This document shows, one piece after another, positions 8,989 through 18,597 of a stretch of DNA of 64,000 nucleotides. Source of the stretch: Bremerella cremea. GTDB lineage: Bacteria; Planctomycetota; Planctomycetia; Pirellulales; Pirellulaceae. The stretch spans positions 1 through 64,000 of the forward strand of contig NZ_QPEX01000037.1 in the NCBI RefSeq assembly GCF_003335505.1, written 5' to 3'. Position numbers and translations under genes: made by a program. Numbering within the stretch: position 1 is the first letter of the stretch; each line of letters starts with the position of its first letter. The notes beneath the pieces are model-generated. The model saw only the letters and a program-made list of their open reading frames with translations, did not search any database and had not been told where the DNA came from.

Positions 8989-9399
8989 GGCCCGCCCCAA
9001 GCCAAATCTAGCCTTTGCTCTTTATTGAGAGACACGTTCGGGCTGGCTCGTGCGCTGAATTTGTCGGCCTGCTCAGGCAACTTCTACTGCTGCAACAATC
9101 GCTACGACTGCGCTGATCGTCGTAGCCGCTTCTTTCTGCGCGGTTCTTACCGGTAACAATCCAAAACGAATTAGGGAGACCCGCATTTGAGGGGGATTTT
9201 GCCAAAAGCAGATCGCTCCGCACGATTACGCCCCTATATTTCAACACGATTATTGAGGACTGCGTTGCCTAGCGAATAAGGGGCGACCAGCAATAGCCCG
9301 GGGTCGTTGAAATCGACCGGGCACGTTGTTGGATTGAACGCGTAGACATCTCAGTAAATCAAATTGAAACGAACAAGAAGTTAGTTCTGGGGTAGGTTC
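8989..9399. other. 411-base non-coding stretch before the ammonium sensor gene
   Basis: No convincing reading frame. An 8-bp stem (9101-9108 with 9119-9126, 10-base loop) may end transcription of the flavodoxin gene. A weaker hairpin with a bulge lies near 9296-9322, about 80 bases upstream of the GTG start of the next gene. No clear sigma-54 site was found. Confidence 0.4.
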
Positions 9400-12300
9400 G
9401 TGGAGATTACAGCCAATACGATCAACAATGCGTGGCTTGTCGGATGCGCTGCGCTAGTTTTATTGATGCAGGCAGGTTTCTGCTGCCTAGAGGCTGGACT
9501 AGCGCGCTCGAAGAACAGTTCTAATGTGGCCGCGAAGAACATCGCCGACTTTGGAATCTCGGGGCTGATCTTCTGGTTGTTCGGTTTCAGCGTGATCTTT
9601 GGGACGACGCACTACGGGATTTTTGGTTTCGATCGACTGCTGGTGGGGGACGATCTGGATAGCGAATACTCGCTGGCCTTTTTTCTTTTCGAGCTCACTT
9701 TCTGTGGTACCGCGACCACAATCATTGGCGGTGCGGTCTCCGAGAGAATGCGTTTTACCGGCTATCTGCTTGTCGCCGCGATTACTTCCGCTTTGTTTTA
9801 TCCTTTGTATGCGCATTGGGTGTGGGGAGACGGCGGTTGGCTGGCCGAGTTAGGCTTTGTCGATTTCGCCGGATCGAGTGTCGTGCATGGAGTAGGTGCC
9901 TGGATTGGGCTGGCATGCTGTCTCTTGATCGGACCTCGGCAGAATCGGTTTTGCCAAGAGAAGCCGATTGCCTACAACAGTCATAATCTTTCGATCGCGT
10001 CGATCGGTGTCTTTTTTTTAGCAATGGGCTGGATTGGCTTCAATGGAGGAGGCACGTTGCGGCTGGACGAACGCTTGCCGCATATCGTGACGGCCACCAC
10101 CTTGGCCGGTATCGCTGGGATAACGACCGCGATTCTCTACACAAGAATGGTCCGTCGTAAGAAGGAATTGGAGACGCTTTTTAATGGCTTCATCGCAGGA
10201 CTTGTCGCGATTACGGCTTGTTGCGATGTGGTGGCGTTGTGGGCGGCAGTCGTTATCGGAGCTGTCGCGTGCGGTTGTTCGATTGTGGGGGTGAAGCTTC
10301 TAGAAATCTGGGAAATTGACGACCCGGTGACGGTTGTGCCCGTGCATGGGTTAGCTGGCGTTTGGGGAACGCTGTGCGTCGCGCTGTTCGGCGACTTGGC
10401 GCTGCTCGATACCGGCTTGAGTCGCTGGGAACAATTCGCCGCCCAACTGTTAGGCACGGTGGTTTGTTTTGGTTGGGCGTTTGTCGGTGGATACGTCATT
10501 CTGTGGTGTATTAACCGATTTTATCGTTTCCGGGTTGACGCTTACACCGAAACGATTGGTTTGAACGTCGCTGAGCATGGCGATCCTTCCGAGCTTTATG
10601 AACTGCTGCAAGTGATGGAGCGGCATTTCGAGACAGACGATTTTGTAGTGGAATTCGATCTTCCCTCGGATAGCGATGTTGGGCAAATTGCCAAGGCTTA
10701 TAACAAGTTGGTTGCCTCGCTCAATGGTAAGCAGCGACAATTAGACTCGGCGATCAGCGAACTCTACCAAACGAAACTCGACGTTGAAGAGTCGAAGCGC
10801 CAATTTGATTCGCTGAAGCACGCGTTAGATCAACATACGCTGTACTCGATTACAGATCGATTCGGAAAAATTATCGAAGTCAACGAAGGCTTCTGCCGCA
10901 TCTCTGGTTACACCGCAGAAGAATTGCTAGGCAGGGACCACCGGATATTGAATTCCGGATATCACCCAAAGTCGTTTTGGGTGAACATGTGGCGAACGAT
11001 CAGCCGTGGTGAAACGTGGCGTGACGAGGTTTGCAATCGCGCTAAGGATGGTTCGTTGTACTGGGTCGATTCGACAAACGTCCCCTTTTTCGACGCCGAA
11101 GGTAATGTCGAAAAGTTCTTTTCACTCCGCTTCGATATTACAAGTCGCAAGCAAGCGGAGCAAGCTTCGGAAGAGGCTAGCAATGAAATGCAAATGCTGT
11201 TGGATGGCGCAACGCATGTGGGCGTGATTGCCTCGGACTGTGAAGGAGTGATCACGACGTTCAATGCCGGCGCAGAGAGGATGCTGGGGTACTCTGCAGA
11301 AGAGATCATCGGAAAGCAAACGCCCATCATCTTTCATGATCAAACGGAAGTTGAACAACGCCGCCAAGAGCTATGCGAACAATACGGCAGGCCAATTAGC
11401 GATTTTGAAGTGTTTGTTATCAATGCCAAAATAAAAGGATGTGACGATCACGAATGGACGTATGTCCGTAAAGATGGCTCCACGTTAATCGTACGGCTTG
11501 TTATTACTGCTCAACGAAACCAAGAGGGGGAAATCGTTGGCTACTTGGAAGTGGCCCAGAACATCACCGAACGGAAGATCGTCGAGCAGGATAATTTGCA
11601 GTTAACAGAACGATTGAACCTAGCCTTGCGAGCTTCGGACACGGGACTTTGGGACTGGGAACTTCAAACAGGCAACATCGTTCTCAATGATGTTTGGTAT
11701 ACCATGCTCGGCTATCAGCCTGGCGAGTTGCCCATGGCTTTGGAAACGTGGCTTGGTTTATGCCATCCCGATGACATCGCCGTTTCGCGCGAGATACTGC
11801 AGCGACATTTCCGCAGAGAGATAAACGTCTATTGCTGTGAGGTTCGCGCACGACGCAAAGATGGTTCCTGGCATTGGATTCGTGATATTGGCGAAGTTGT
11901 CGCGTGGGATGAAACGGGCAAACCCCAACGGATGGTCGGTGTTCATATTGATGTGCAGGAATTGCACGAGGCAGTTGAAAGTGCCAATGCCGCCAATGCC
12001 GCCAAAAGCGAGTTTCTGGCGAATATGTCACACGAGATTCGCACGCCGATGACGGCCATTCTTGGTTACTCGGAACTGTTGCTAGGTGAACTCGGATCGC
12101 ACAAACTATCCAATGAACAACACAACGCGCTGGAAACAATTCATCGAAATGGCGAGCATTTGTTAGCGATCGTGAACGACATCTTAGATATGTCGAAGAT
12201 TGACGCCGGCAAGATGAATATCGAGATCATGCCAACCAAGCCGCTGAGCATTGTGGAAGAGGTGGTCTCGCTGATGAATGTTCGGGCGGTAGGAAAAGGG

Positions 12301-13242
12301 ATCGCGTTGCGGGTACGCTTCGAGTCCGAATTTCCCGAGACCATTCAAACCGACCCTATTCGCTTAAGACAGATTCTGTTGAACCTGGTGGGCAATGCGA
12401 TCAAGTTTACGGAAATCGGCGAAGTGAAGATTAGCCTTTCGCTGGACGCCGATCAGCAGTTGATGAAGTTTACGGTTACCGATTCCGGAATCGGGATGTC
12501 CGAGACTCAGTTGCAGCGGATAACCAATTTTGAAGCCTTCAGCCAAGCCGATTCGTCAACCACGCGTGAGTTCGGCGGAACGGGATTGGGGCTGCGGATT
12601 TCCAATTGTCTAGCACAGATGCTGGGGGGTGAGATTCATATCAGTTCCGAGAAGGGACTTGGCAGCACCTTTACCGTTACCGTTTCGACCGGGGATATTT
12701 CGTCGGCAGAGATGCTGACCCAGAAATCACTTTTGAATCGACCCTTTATTTCAAATTCAAGCGATCAATCAAACATCCCTAAGAAATTGGCGGAAACTCC
12801 TCAGGACAATCTCAAAGGGGTTCGGATTTTGTTAGCCGAAGATGGCATCGATAATCAACGCCTCATTTCTTTCGTCCTGCGAAAAGTAGGAGCTGAGGTT
12901 ACCGTCGTCGAGAATGGAAAATTGGCCTACGACGAAGTGATGCGAGCCGAGCGCGAGAAGACGTCCTACGATGTGCTTCTTACCGACATGCAAATGCCAG
13001 TCCTCGATGGCTATTCAACCGTGAGAAAGTTGCGTTCCGAGGGGTATCAAGGCAAAGTGGTCGCACTGACGGCACACGCCATGGCCAGTGATCGAGATAA
13101 ATGCTTGCAAGCGGGTTGCGATGGATTTGCCACCAAACCGATTGATCGAGTCGAACTAATTCGTGCGATTCTCGATATTCTTGACCGTGAATCCACCGAT
13201 GGCGAAAGTGATTCGTTGGCACACAGCGGGAACAACTATTGA
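9400..13242 (+). CDS. Ammonium transporter-sensor histidine kinase-receiver fusion
   Basis: 1280 residues from GTG 9400. Residues 1-395 are a full Amt/Rh ammonium transporter with about eleven membrane helices and the conserved pore histidines (His163 in VVHGVG, His316 in VHGLAG). A short HAMP-like linker leads to three PAS domains (about 475-595, 600-730, 735-855), HisKA with phospho-acceptor His878 in MSHEIRTP, HATPase with N box (LVGNAIKF, about 993) and G box (GGTGLGL, about 1058), and a C-terminal receiver with Asp1196 in LTDMQMP. Amt-kinase fusions are known, for instance in anammox planctomycetes, where the Amt part senses ammonium. It is therefore probably a hybrid ammonium sensor. 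No partner response regulator with an output domain is adjacent; the next genes are c-di-GMP proteins. Confidence 0.93.
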   Translation: MEITANTINNAWLVGCAALVLLMQAGFCCLEAGLARSKNSSNVAAKNIADFGISGLIFWLFGFSVIFGTTHYGIFGFDRLLVGDDLDSEYSLAFFLFELTFCGTATTIIGGAVSERMRFTGYLLVAAITSALFYPLYAHWVWGDGGWLAELGFVDFAGSSVVHGVGAWIGLACCLLIGPRQNRFCQEKPIAYNSHNLSIASIGVFFLAMGWIGFNGGGTLRLDERLPHIVTATTLAGIAGITTAILYTRMVRRKKELETLFNGFIAGLVAITACCDVVALWAAVVIGAVACGCSIVGVKLLEIWEIDDPVTVVPVHGLAGVWGTLCVALFGDLALLDTGLSRWEQFAAQLLGTVVCFGWAFVGGYVILWCINRFYRFRVDAYTETIGLNVAEHGDPSELYELLQVMERHFETDDFVVEFDLPSDSDVGQIAKAYNKLVASLNGKQRQLDSAISELYQTKLDVEESKRQFDSLKHALDQHTLYSITDRFGKIIEVNEGFCRISGYTAEELLGRDHRILNSGYHPKSFWVNMWRTISRGETWRDEVCNRAKDGSLYWVDSTNVPFFDAEGNVEKFFSLRFDITSRKQAEQASEEASNEMQMLLDGATHVGVIASDCEGVITTFNAGAERMLGYSAEEIIGKQTPIIFHDQTEVEQRRQELCEQYGRPISDFEVFVINAKIKGCDDHEWTYVRKDGSTLIVRLVITAQRNQEGEIVGYLEVAQNITERKIVEQDNLQLTERLNLALRASDTGLWDWELQTGNIVLNDVWYTMLGYQPGELPMALETWLGLCHPDDIAVSREILQRHFRREINVYCCEVRARRKDGSWHWIRDIGEVVAWDETGKPQRMVGVHIDVQELHEAVESANAANAAKSEFLANMSHEIRTPMTAILGYSELLLGELGSHKLSNEQHNALETIHRNGEHLLAIVNDILDMSKIDAGKMNIEIMPTKPLSIVEEVVSLMNVRAVGKGIALRVRFESEFPETIQTDPIRLRQILLNLVGNAIKFTEIGEVKISLSLDADQQLMKFTVTDSGIGMSETQLQRITNFEAFSQADSSTTREFGGTGLGLRISNCLAQMLGGEIHISSEKGLGSTFTVTVSTGDISSAEMLTQKSLLNRPFISNSSDQSNIPKKLAETPQDNLKGVRILLAEDGIDNQRLISFVLRKVGAEVTVVENGKLAYDEVMRAEREKTSYDVLLTDMQMPVLDGYSTVRKLRSEGYQGKVVALTAHAMASDRDKCLQAGCDGFATKPIDRVELIRAILDILDRESTDGESDSLAHSGNNY

Positions 13243-13433
13243 GTTCCCGCCAGCGATTATGTGAGCGTTGTCCCTTTTTTATTGATTCTACCGGGACATT
13301 CTGCCCCCTTCGCAGGATTTGGGGAAGGGGCTGATGAGGGCATTGGCCGGGCTTAGGAATGTCTCGCTATTGGCAAATAAACCCTCCTGCAGTAGGGAAA
13401 AAGTTTTGCATAAAGCTCGTTTCAACCTATTGT

Positions 13434-13463
13434 TTCCCACGAGGAGCAGGTTTCTCGTGGGAA
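13434..13463 (+). promoter_or_regulatory. 10-bp stem hairpin in the leader of the HD-GYP gene
   Basis: Arms 13434-13443 and 13454-13463 pair perfectly around a 10-base loop, ending 36 bases before the HD-GYP start. There is no T-run behind it, so it looks like a leader structure or operator. It does not match the conserved core of c-di-GMP riboswitches that I know. Confidence 0.4.
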
Positions 13464-13499
13464 TCCGTTTTGATTGTGGCTTGACTAGGGTTCGTTGTG

Positions 13500-14474
13500 A
13501 TGTCGACCGTAGCCGAAAACGCGTCTTTAAGGCGAAATTATTTGCCCGTGCCGCTGCTTACCCTTTGTCTGACGGGAACATTGCCGGTTGATATCTACTT
13601 GGGGCAAGAGAAGAATTCTGCCCCGGTCCTATTTCGTCGTAAACACATTGATATCGCGGGGAGCGAACTGGCCACTTTGCGGGAAAGTGGTATTGAAACC
13701 GTTTATGTTTCGCTTGATCAAGCCGACGACTATCAGCAACACCTGCAAAGCAATGTCTCCAGCATTATCTCCAATGCGGACCTGCCACTAGCGTATCGCT
13801 TGCAATTCTTAAGCGACACGGGACGCAGCATGTTGCGTGAGTCCTTTCGAGCCGACCAAGTTGACGGCATGATCCAACAAATCGGCGAGCTGAGTAGTTT
13901 TATAAGCTCGCTCATGTCAAAGAATGAGGTGGTCGTGTCAGAGTTGTTCGAAGTTTTACGTCACGACTATCAAACTTATACACACGTCTACAATGTGGCC
14001 ACCTATTCGTTGTTGTTAGCGAAAGGGCTGGGGGTCACCGATGAAAAGGAACTGCAAAGTATCTCGATGGGGGGCTTACTTCATGATCTCGGTAAGCTGC
14101 GAATTCCGCTCCATATTTTGAACAAAAAGGAACGGCTTACGGACATCGAGTGGTCTATCATCCAGCGGCACCCAACCGATGGATTTATTGAATTGGCCGT
14201 CCGAGAAGATATCTCCGAAGCGCAGTTGATGATGGTTTATCAACATCACGAGAAGTTGGACGGTTCAGGCTACCCGGTTGGCATCGGAGCGAACGAAATT
14301 CACTTTTATGCCAAGGTGTGCGCGGTGGCTGATGTGTTTGAAGCCCTCACTGGTAACCGTCCCTATCGAAACCCAGTCACCAAAGCGGAAGCATTGGAAA
14401 CTCTGGAGGGACTTGCTCCGCACAAACTCGACCAGGAAATGGTTCAATGCTGGATAGCACTCACGAATCGGTAG
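13500..14474 (+). CDS. HD-GYP domain cyclic-di-GMP phosphodiesterase
   Basis: 324 residues from ATG 13500 (GTG 13497 is directly adjacent). The N-terminal 120 residues resemble the small domain found before HD-GYP in many proteins (DUF3391-like). The catalytic domain shows the expected metal ligands: a His in THVYNVA, the HD pair in LLHDLGK (His195-Asp196), RHP in QRHPTDGF, and HH followed by EKLDGSGYP, the GYP motif. Known members hydrolyse c-di-GMP to GMP via pGpG. The 3' end overlaps the PilZ gene by 28 bases, so the two are probably made together. It follows the ammonium sensor kinase by 257 bases. Confidence 0.92.
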   Translation: MSTVAENASLRRNYLPVPLLTLCLTGTLPVDIYLGQEKNSAPVLFRRKHIDIAGSELATLRESGIETVYVSLDQADDYQQHLQSNVSSIISNADLPLAYRLQFLSDTGRSMLRESFRADQVDGMIQQIGELSSFISSLMSKNEVVVSELFEVLRHDYQTYTHVYNVATYSLLLAKGLGVTDEKELQSISMGGLLHDLGKLRIPLHILNKKERLTDIEWSIIQRHPTDGFIELAVREDISEAQLMMVYQHHEKLDGSGYPVGIGANEIHFYAKVCAVADVFEALTGNRPYRNPVTKAEALETLEGLAPHKLDQEMVQCWIALTNR

Positions 14475-14875
14475 ATACGGCAGGCGAGACAGCAAACGAA
14501 GACGCTTTCCATAGGGCGTTGAACACGCTGCCGTTGGAGATTGCCGTTCCGCGCAAAATGATCGAGGTTTACCAGGGAACTGGGCCAACGCTTACCTCGA
14601 TGGCCGAGCAAAGACGTTTCGTGCGTTTTCGCTATCTGACGAAAGCGATTTTGCGATACAAGCAATCGTTTCCCTCGATCCCGCGATCCGATTCGTTACG
14701 TTTGGTGCTTGTAACCGACGTTTCTAAAACTGGGATCGGGATACTCAACAGCGAGCAACTTTTTCCCAGCGAACGTGTCAACTTGTGGACAAGCGGCAAG
14801 GGCATTTTACAGATCACCGTTGCCCGTTGCCGCAAAGTCAACGATCGCTGTTTTGAAATCGGCGCTATTATTTAG
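14447..14875 (+). CDS. PilZ domain protein (c-di-GMP receptor)
   Basis: 142 residues. The C-terminal 90 residues form a PilZ domain: QRRFVRFRY supplies the RxxxR arginines and DVSKTGIG supplies the [DN]xSxxG motif, the two c-di-GMP contacts. The N-terminal 50 residues are not recognisable. It starts within the 3' end of the HD-GYP gene, so enzyme and receptor are translationally linked. Its own stop overlaps the stop of the convergent GH43 gene by four bases. Confidence 0.85.
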   Translation: MLDSTHESVDTAGETANEDAFHRALNTLPLEIAVPRKMIEVYQGTGPTLTSMAEQRRFVRFRYLTKAILRYKQSFPSIPRSDSLRLVLVTDVSKTGIGILNSEQLFPSERVNLWTSGKGILQITVARCRKVNDRCFEIGAII

Positions 14876-16470
14876 TGTTCGATCGAGAAGTGAGCGAACG
14901 TAACTTTCCCCTCGAGGGCTCGTAAGCCAACTTGGCCGCTGCCGTAGGAGGCATCGTTCGCGGTTAGTTGCGGTGATTCTGCCCCATCCAGATAAACCTT
15001 CAGCGTTTCCCCTTCGGCGACAACACGCAAATCGTACCAACGTTGTGGGGCGAAAGGGACTTGGGTGCTCGCCAGGACCGACATCTTTTGACCGTCACAT
15101 TTCGCCAGAACCAACTGGCCTGACGAAGTGATTTGGGCAGCGTAACCTTGGAAATTGTCGCGTCCAATGCCGGCGTTGGCGACACGAAACACAATCCCGG
15201 CTGTTCCTTCTTCAGAATCGAAACGAACCCGCGTGTGAACGTCGAGATTGCGATACTCAAACCCACGTAGCAGCACCTTGTCGCCAAAACGGCGATCAGC
15301 ACTCGCATTGATGCGTAGTTGCTTATCTGCCAGCTTCAGCGTTTGCCCATTGTAAAAATGAAGCAGTTCCCAGCGGTCTAAAGTATCGAATGCCTCGGAT
15401 AAGTTGGGCCCTGGTTTTAAAGCGGGCTCTCCAGCAGGAACCGGCACCGGCACTCCCCATGAAGTCGGCTGACCAGCGACGGGCATTCCGTCGTCGTTCC
15501 ATTCAACCTTTTTCAAATTGATGCAACGATTCCACGAGCCTTGCGGATCGATCGAACTGTGAAACACGAGCCAGTCCTCGCTACCATCAGGTGACGAGAT
15601 CAGGCAGCCATGTCCCGGGCCGTAAACGTCTTTGGATCTGGAAAACCAAGGTGTCGCTTGCTTGACCCAAGCCGAAGCATCGAGCGGGTTCTCACCTTCC
15701 AGCGTCATCAAGCCAAAGCAATAGTCAGGCGTCCACGAGCCACTGGCCGCATAAAGAAGGATCGTTTTCCCATTGCGATGAATCAACTGGGCACCTTCGT
15801 TCAGCCCGTCAGGACGCCCCACCGTTTCCCAGGGATACATCTTCGAAGAAATATCGACGATTGGCCCAGTTAGCTTGGTGGGAGATTCCATCTCCGAGAT
15901 AAACAAGTGCTGCGTCGAATCAGGCCGAGTCCCTTCGGGCCAGCCTGACCAAACGCAGTATCGTTTGCCATTCGGAAACTTCGAGACCGTCGCGTCGATT
16001 GCCCAAGCTGGCGTTTTCAGTTCCGCCGCGATCTTATAGCTGCCGAGGGGATCATCCGTTTCCGCTTCCAACACGATCACGCGATGGTTCGCGTTGTCGC
16101 CGTCGTCGGCACACGTGTAAATCCACCACTTGCCATCCAGGTAATGAATTTCTGGTGCCCAAAGCTGATCGCGATACGGACCTTTATCGGGGGCTGTGAA
16201 CACCACGCGATGAATGCCTCGGTCGGTTAAACTTTCACTGCGGTAAACCGCAATCGCTCGGTCCGACTTCAAGCTGGCAGCCTGATAATACGCGCCGTCG
16301 GGCCCAACCATCAGGTAAGGATCTTGGGCGGCATAAACCGGATTTACAAAGGTTGTTTCGTGTTCTTCTGCATTGGCTGCGGTGGCAAGACAGAGACAAA
16401 CCAACAACCAAAGCACGACCGTAACCCAAGAGGGAACGAGGGAACTGGCAAGCAAAAATCGCAAACGCAT
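14872..16470 (-). CDS. Secreted glycoside hydrolase family 43 protein with C-terminal lectin-like domain
   Basis: 532 residues with a signal peptide (cleavage near ANAEE). Residues about 40-330 form a five-bladed propeller with GH43 hallmarks: general base Asp in AAQDPYL, the pKa-modulating Asp in WAIDATV and the acid Glu in LNEGAQLI, plus WAPEIHY. Residues about 350-530 look like a concanavalin/LamG or DUF1080-type beta-sandwich (KVYLDGAESPQL, then GQVGLRALEG), probably carbohydrate-binding. GH43 enzymes cleave arabinans, xylans or galactans; the exact substrate is not deducible. A palindrome at 16611-16659 lies upstream and may regulate it. Confidence 0.88.
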   Translation of the reverse strand: MRLRFLLASSLVPSWVTVVLWLLVCLCLATAANAEEHETTFVNPVYAAQDPYLMVGPDGAYYQAASLKSDRAIAVYRSESLTDRGIHRVVFTAPDKGPYRDQLWAPEIHYLDGKWWIYTCADDGDNANHRVIVLEAETDDPLGSYKIAAELKTPAWAIDATVSKFPNGKRYCVWSGWPEGTRPDSTQHLFISEMESPTKLTGPIVDISSKMYPWETVGRPDGLNEGAQLIHRNGKTILLYAASGSWTPDYCFGLMTLEGENPLDASAWVKQATPWFSRSKDVYGPGHGCLISSPDGSEDWLVFHSSIDPQGSWNRCINLKKVEWNDDGMPVAGQPTSWGVPVPVPAGEPALKPGPNLSEAFDTLDRWELLHFYNGQTLKLADKQLRINASADRRFGDKVLLRGFEYRNLDVHTRVRFDSEEGTAGIVFRVANAGIGRDNFQGYAAQITSSGQLVLAKCDGQKMSVLASTQVPFAPQRWYDLRVVAEGETLKVYLDGAESPQLTANDASYGSGQVGLRALEGKVTFAHFSIEH

Positions 16471-16610
16471 CGAAACGAACTTTCTCTTTGAAAGGTGGGG
16501 CTTTCAGCGACAAATGGCGATGTTGTTTGTCGATGATTACTTCTCAAAGAATAGTTGAAAGGGGCGTCGTTTGCCTACCGTCTCCGGCTGGCTTTCGCCA
16601 CGTCAGACGC

Positions 16611-16659
16611 CAATTTGCCTGATTCTGTCGCCCCCGTGGCAAACATCTCAGGCAAATTG
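16611..16659. repeat. 12-bp inverted repeat upstream of GH43
   Basis: Perfect arms 16611-16622 and 16648-16659 with 25 bases between. It lies between the 3' end of the phosphodiesterase gene and the GH43 start, 141 bases upstream of the latter. The wide spacing fits an operator better than a terminator. Confidence 0.5.
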
Positions 16660-16690
16660 AGTTTACAGGGAGTTGAGTGGCCAAATCGGA

Positions 16691-18562
16691 CTATTGCGGG
16701 GCGATGTTCGGAGGAATCCCTAGCAGGGTGGAAAATTCCAGCAGCAACCGTTCTGGCGTGCTCATTTCGTTCCGTTGGCGAAGCACCGAACGTGCCAATG
16801 CGGGCTTATCGGTCAGAATGCCATCGACGCCACGGCTAATCATGGTCGACATCGTCGTCGCGTCGTTGACCGTCCAAACGTAAATATCTTTGTGGTTATC
16901 GTGGGCGTTTTGAATGAACATCGGCGTCGCAAAGCGGGCATTGATGGCCAGAAAGTCGGCGTCGAGCTTTTTCAGATTCCCGGTCGCCACCGACAGCAGC
17001 AGCCCGACTTTCCAGTTGGGGCGAAGCGCTTTCATCTTTGCGACCGCTTTCCGTTTAAGCGACATAATCATGATCTGCGAGGCCATGCCTTGCTGGTCAA
17101 CGATATCGGCCACGCGCTGCTCTAGCTGCTGATCGTGGCCGTAGTATTTCAGTTCGATGTTGACTTTGATTTTCCCTTTGCAGGTCGCTAGAACTTCCGC
17201 CAAAGTTGGTACACGTTCCGCACTGAACTCTGGGGCGAACCAGCTTCCGATATCGATTTTCTGAAGATCTTCATGCCGAGCATTCCACAGTTTTAGCCGG
17301 TTATGTGCTTGTCGCATGAAGTCGCTATCGTGAAAGACGACCACTTCGCCGTCGGCCGTTTCTTGCACGTCAATTTCAATCCAATTGGCCCCTGCTTCAA
17401 TGGCGTGATGAATGGAAGCGAGCGTGTTCTCTGGGGCGGTACTCGAGGCACCCCGGTGGGCCATGATCTGGACGTTGTCTTCCATCTGCACACTATCCAT
17501 ACTCGCCAAACCAATCAAAATGGCCAGCAACACACCGACAATGCCAGCACAAGCCAGGCGGAAACGTGTGATTTGGAATACGTCATCCTCGGCATTGGAA
17601 AGGGCAAAATGCTGCGAAAGGTCGACCTCCTTTCCGGCTCCGAGGTTGCGATAACAGGCGAACAACATACTCGCGAACGTGGTCGTACCCAAAAGGTTGA
17701 TCGTCAAGTTGACCAGCGAAAGGCAAACCAGCCCTACCCCGATGGAAGCAACCAGCCACTGCAGCGAGGAAGTCGAATCTGGCACCAAGTGATGCCAGAG
17801 CCAGCCAAGCAGAGACGAGGCAATGGTCGACACCGTCAGCATGGCAATCCCCCACAGAAACAGCATCGTAATCAGCGGGAAGCGGTGTCCGCGGACCCGC
17901 AAGCGACTTTGTCGGAGGGCTTCTCCCGGGGCGACACCTTCGAAGAGAACCAACGGAATGGCTAAAAGATAGCTGGCGACCAACCACAGCATCAGCGCTC
18001 CCAAGCCGATAGCCAGCACCGCGCCAATGCCCAGCGAAACACGAAAAACAGGAGGATTCTCTTTCAAGTAGTAGTTGATATCGTACTCGGTCAAAAGGGC
18101 CCAATAGACAGCCCCGGCGACCAGTAGGAACGGAACGATTGCCAAGACAACGACCACGATTAGCCGCAACGTCAGCCGCAGCACGGCAACGCCGTTCTTG
18201 GCAGCGAATTGTAACGCTCCGATCGGTGTCAACTTGGCGCCGGCTTCGTGCGAGGCAAGCACGCCGAGCAAGGAAGCTTGGGCGACAATCACAATCCCCA
18301 GCCAGAGCGTTCCGACAACCAGCGAGCAGAACCAACCCGCTGGCCCTAGCAGGAAGATCACAATATCGACATCGGAAAGAACATCGTCGCCAAAAGCTGC
18401 GAGCAACAAACGGAACAAACTGCTCAGCAAGGGGGTCAACAAGATGAACGTCAACAACTTGTAAAGCAAGTCGGTGGCAACCAGCGTTCTCCCACAGTTC
18501 CAAAGATTGCGCGTGATTTCCGAGGCTAATTGGCTCATAACAAAAAAATGGTGTCTTGACAT
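16691..18562 (-). CDS. Membrane glycerophosphodiester phosphodiesterase
   Basis: 623 residues (615 if ATG 18538 is used; neither start has a strong ribosome binding site). The N-terminal 370 residues hold about six to eight membrane helices, as in the GDPD membrane-domain family. The C-terminal 250 residues are a GDPD TIM barrel: AHRGASSTAPENT supplies His and Arg, EIDVQET supplies the Glu/Asp metal ligands, and FHDSDF the catalytic His. Known enzymes cleave glycerophosphodiesters such as glycerophosphocholine to glycerol 3-phosphate and an alcohol. The fusion suggests work at the membrane on lipid headgroups or teichoic-like material; the substrate is unknown. Confidence 0.9.
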   Translation of the reverse strand: MSRHHFFVMSQLASEITRNLWNCGRTLVATDLLYKLLTFILLTPLLSSLFRLLLAAFGDDVLSDVDIVIFLLGPAGWFCSLVVGTLWLGIVIVAQASLLGVLASHEAGAKLTPIGALQFAAKNGVAVLRLTLRLIVVVVLAIVPFLLVAGAVYWALLTEYDINYYLKENPPVFRVSLGIGAVLAIGLGALMLWLVASYLLAIPLVLFEGVAPGEALRQSRLRVRGHRFPLITMLFLWGIAMLTVSTIASSLLGWLWHHLVPDSTSSLQWLVASIGVGLVCLSLVNLTINLLGTTTFASMLFACYRNLGAGKEVDLSQHFALSNAEDDVFQITRFRLACAGIVGVLLAILIGLASMDSVQMEDNVQIMAHRGASSTAPENTLASIHHAIEAGANWIEIDVQETADGEVVVFHDSDFMRQAHNRLKLWNARHEDLQKIDIGSWFAPEFSAERVPTLAEVLATCKGKIKVNIELKYYGHDQQLEQRVADIVDQQGMASQIMIMSLKRKAVAKMKALRPNWKVGLLLSVATGNLKKLDADFLAINARFATPMFIQNAHDNHKDIYVWTVNDATTMSTMISRGVDGILTDKPALARSVLRQRNEMSTPERLLLEFSTLLGIPPNIAPQ

Positions 18563-18597
18563 CGTGTGAAAGTTTTGCGGCGACGTGCAATGGTTGC

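Noticed and set aside
9296..9322. Bulged hairpin upstream of the ammonium sensor as riboswitch
   Set aside because: Too small and not matching any riboswitch consensus known to me.
13243..13496. c-di-GMP riboswitch in the HD-GYP leader
   Set aside because: Only a simple hairpin is present; the conserved GEMM core is absent.
17303..17965. Plus-strand frame of 220 codons inside the phosphodiesterase gene
   Set aside because: Antisense to a gene with clear GDPD motifs; no start signal.
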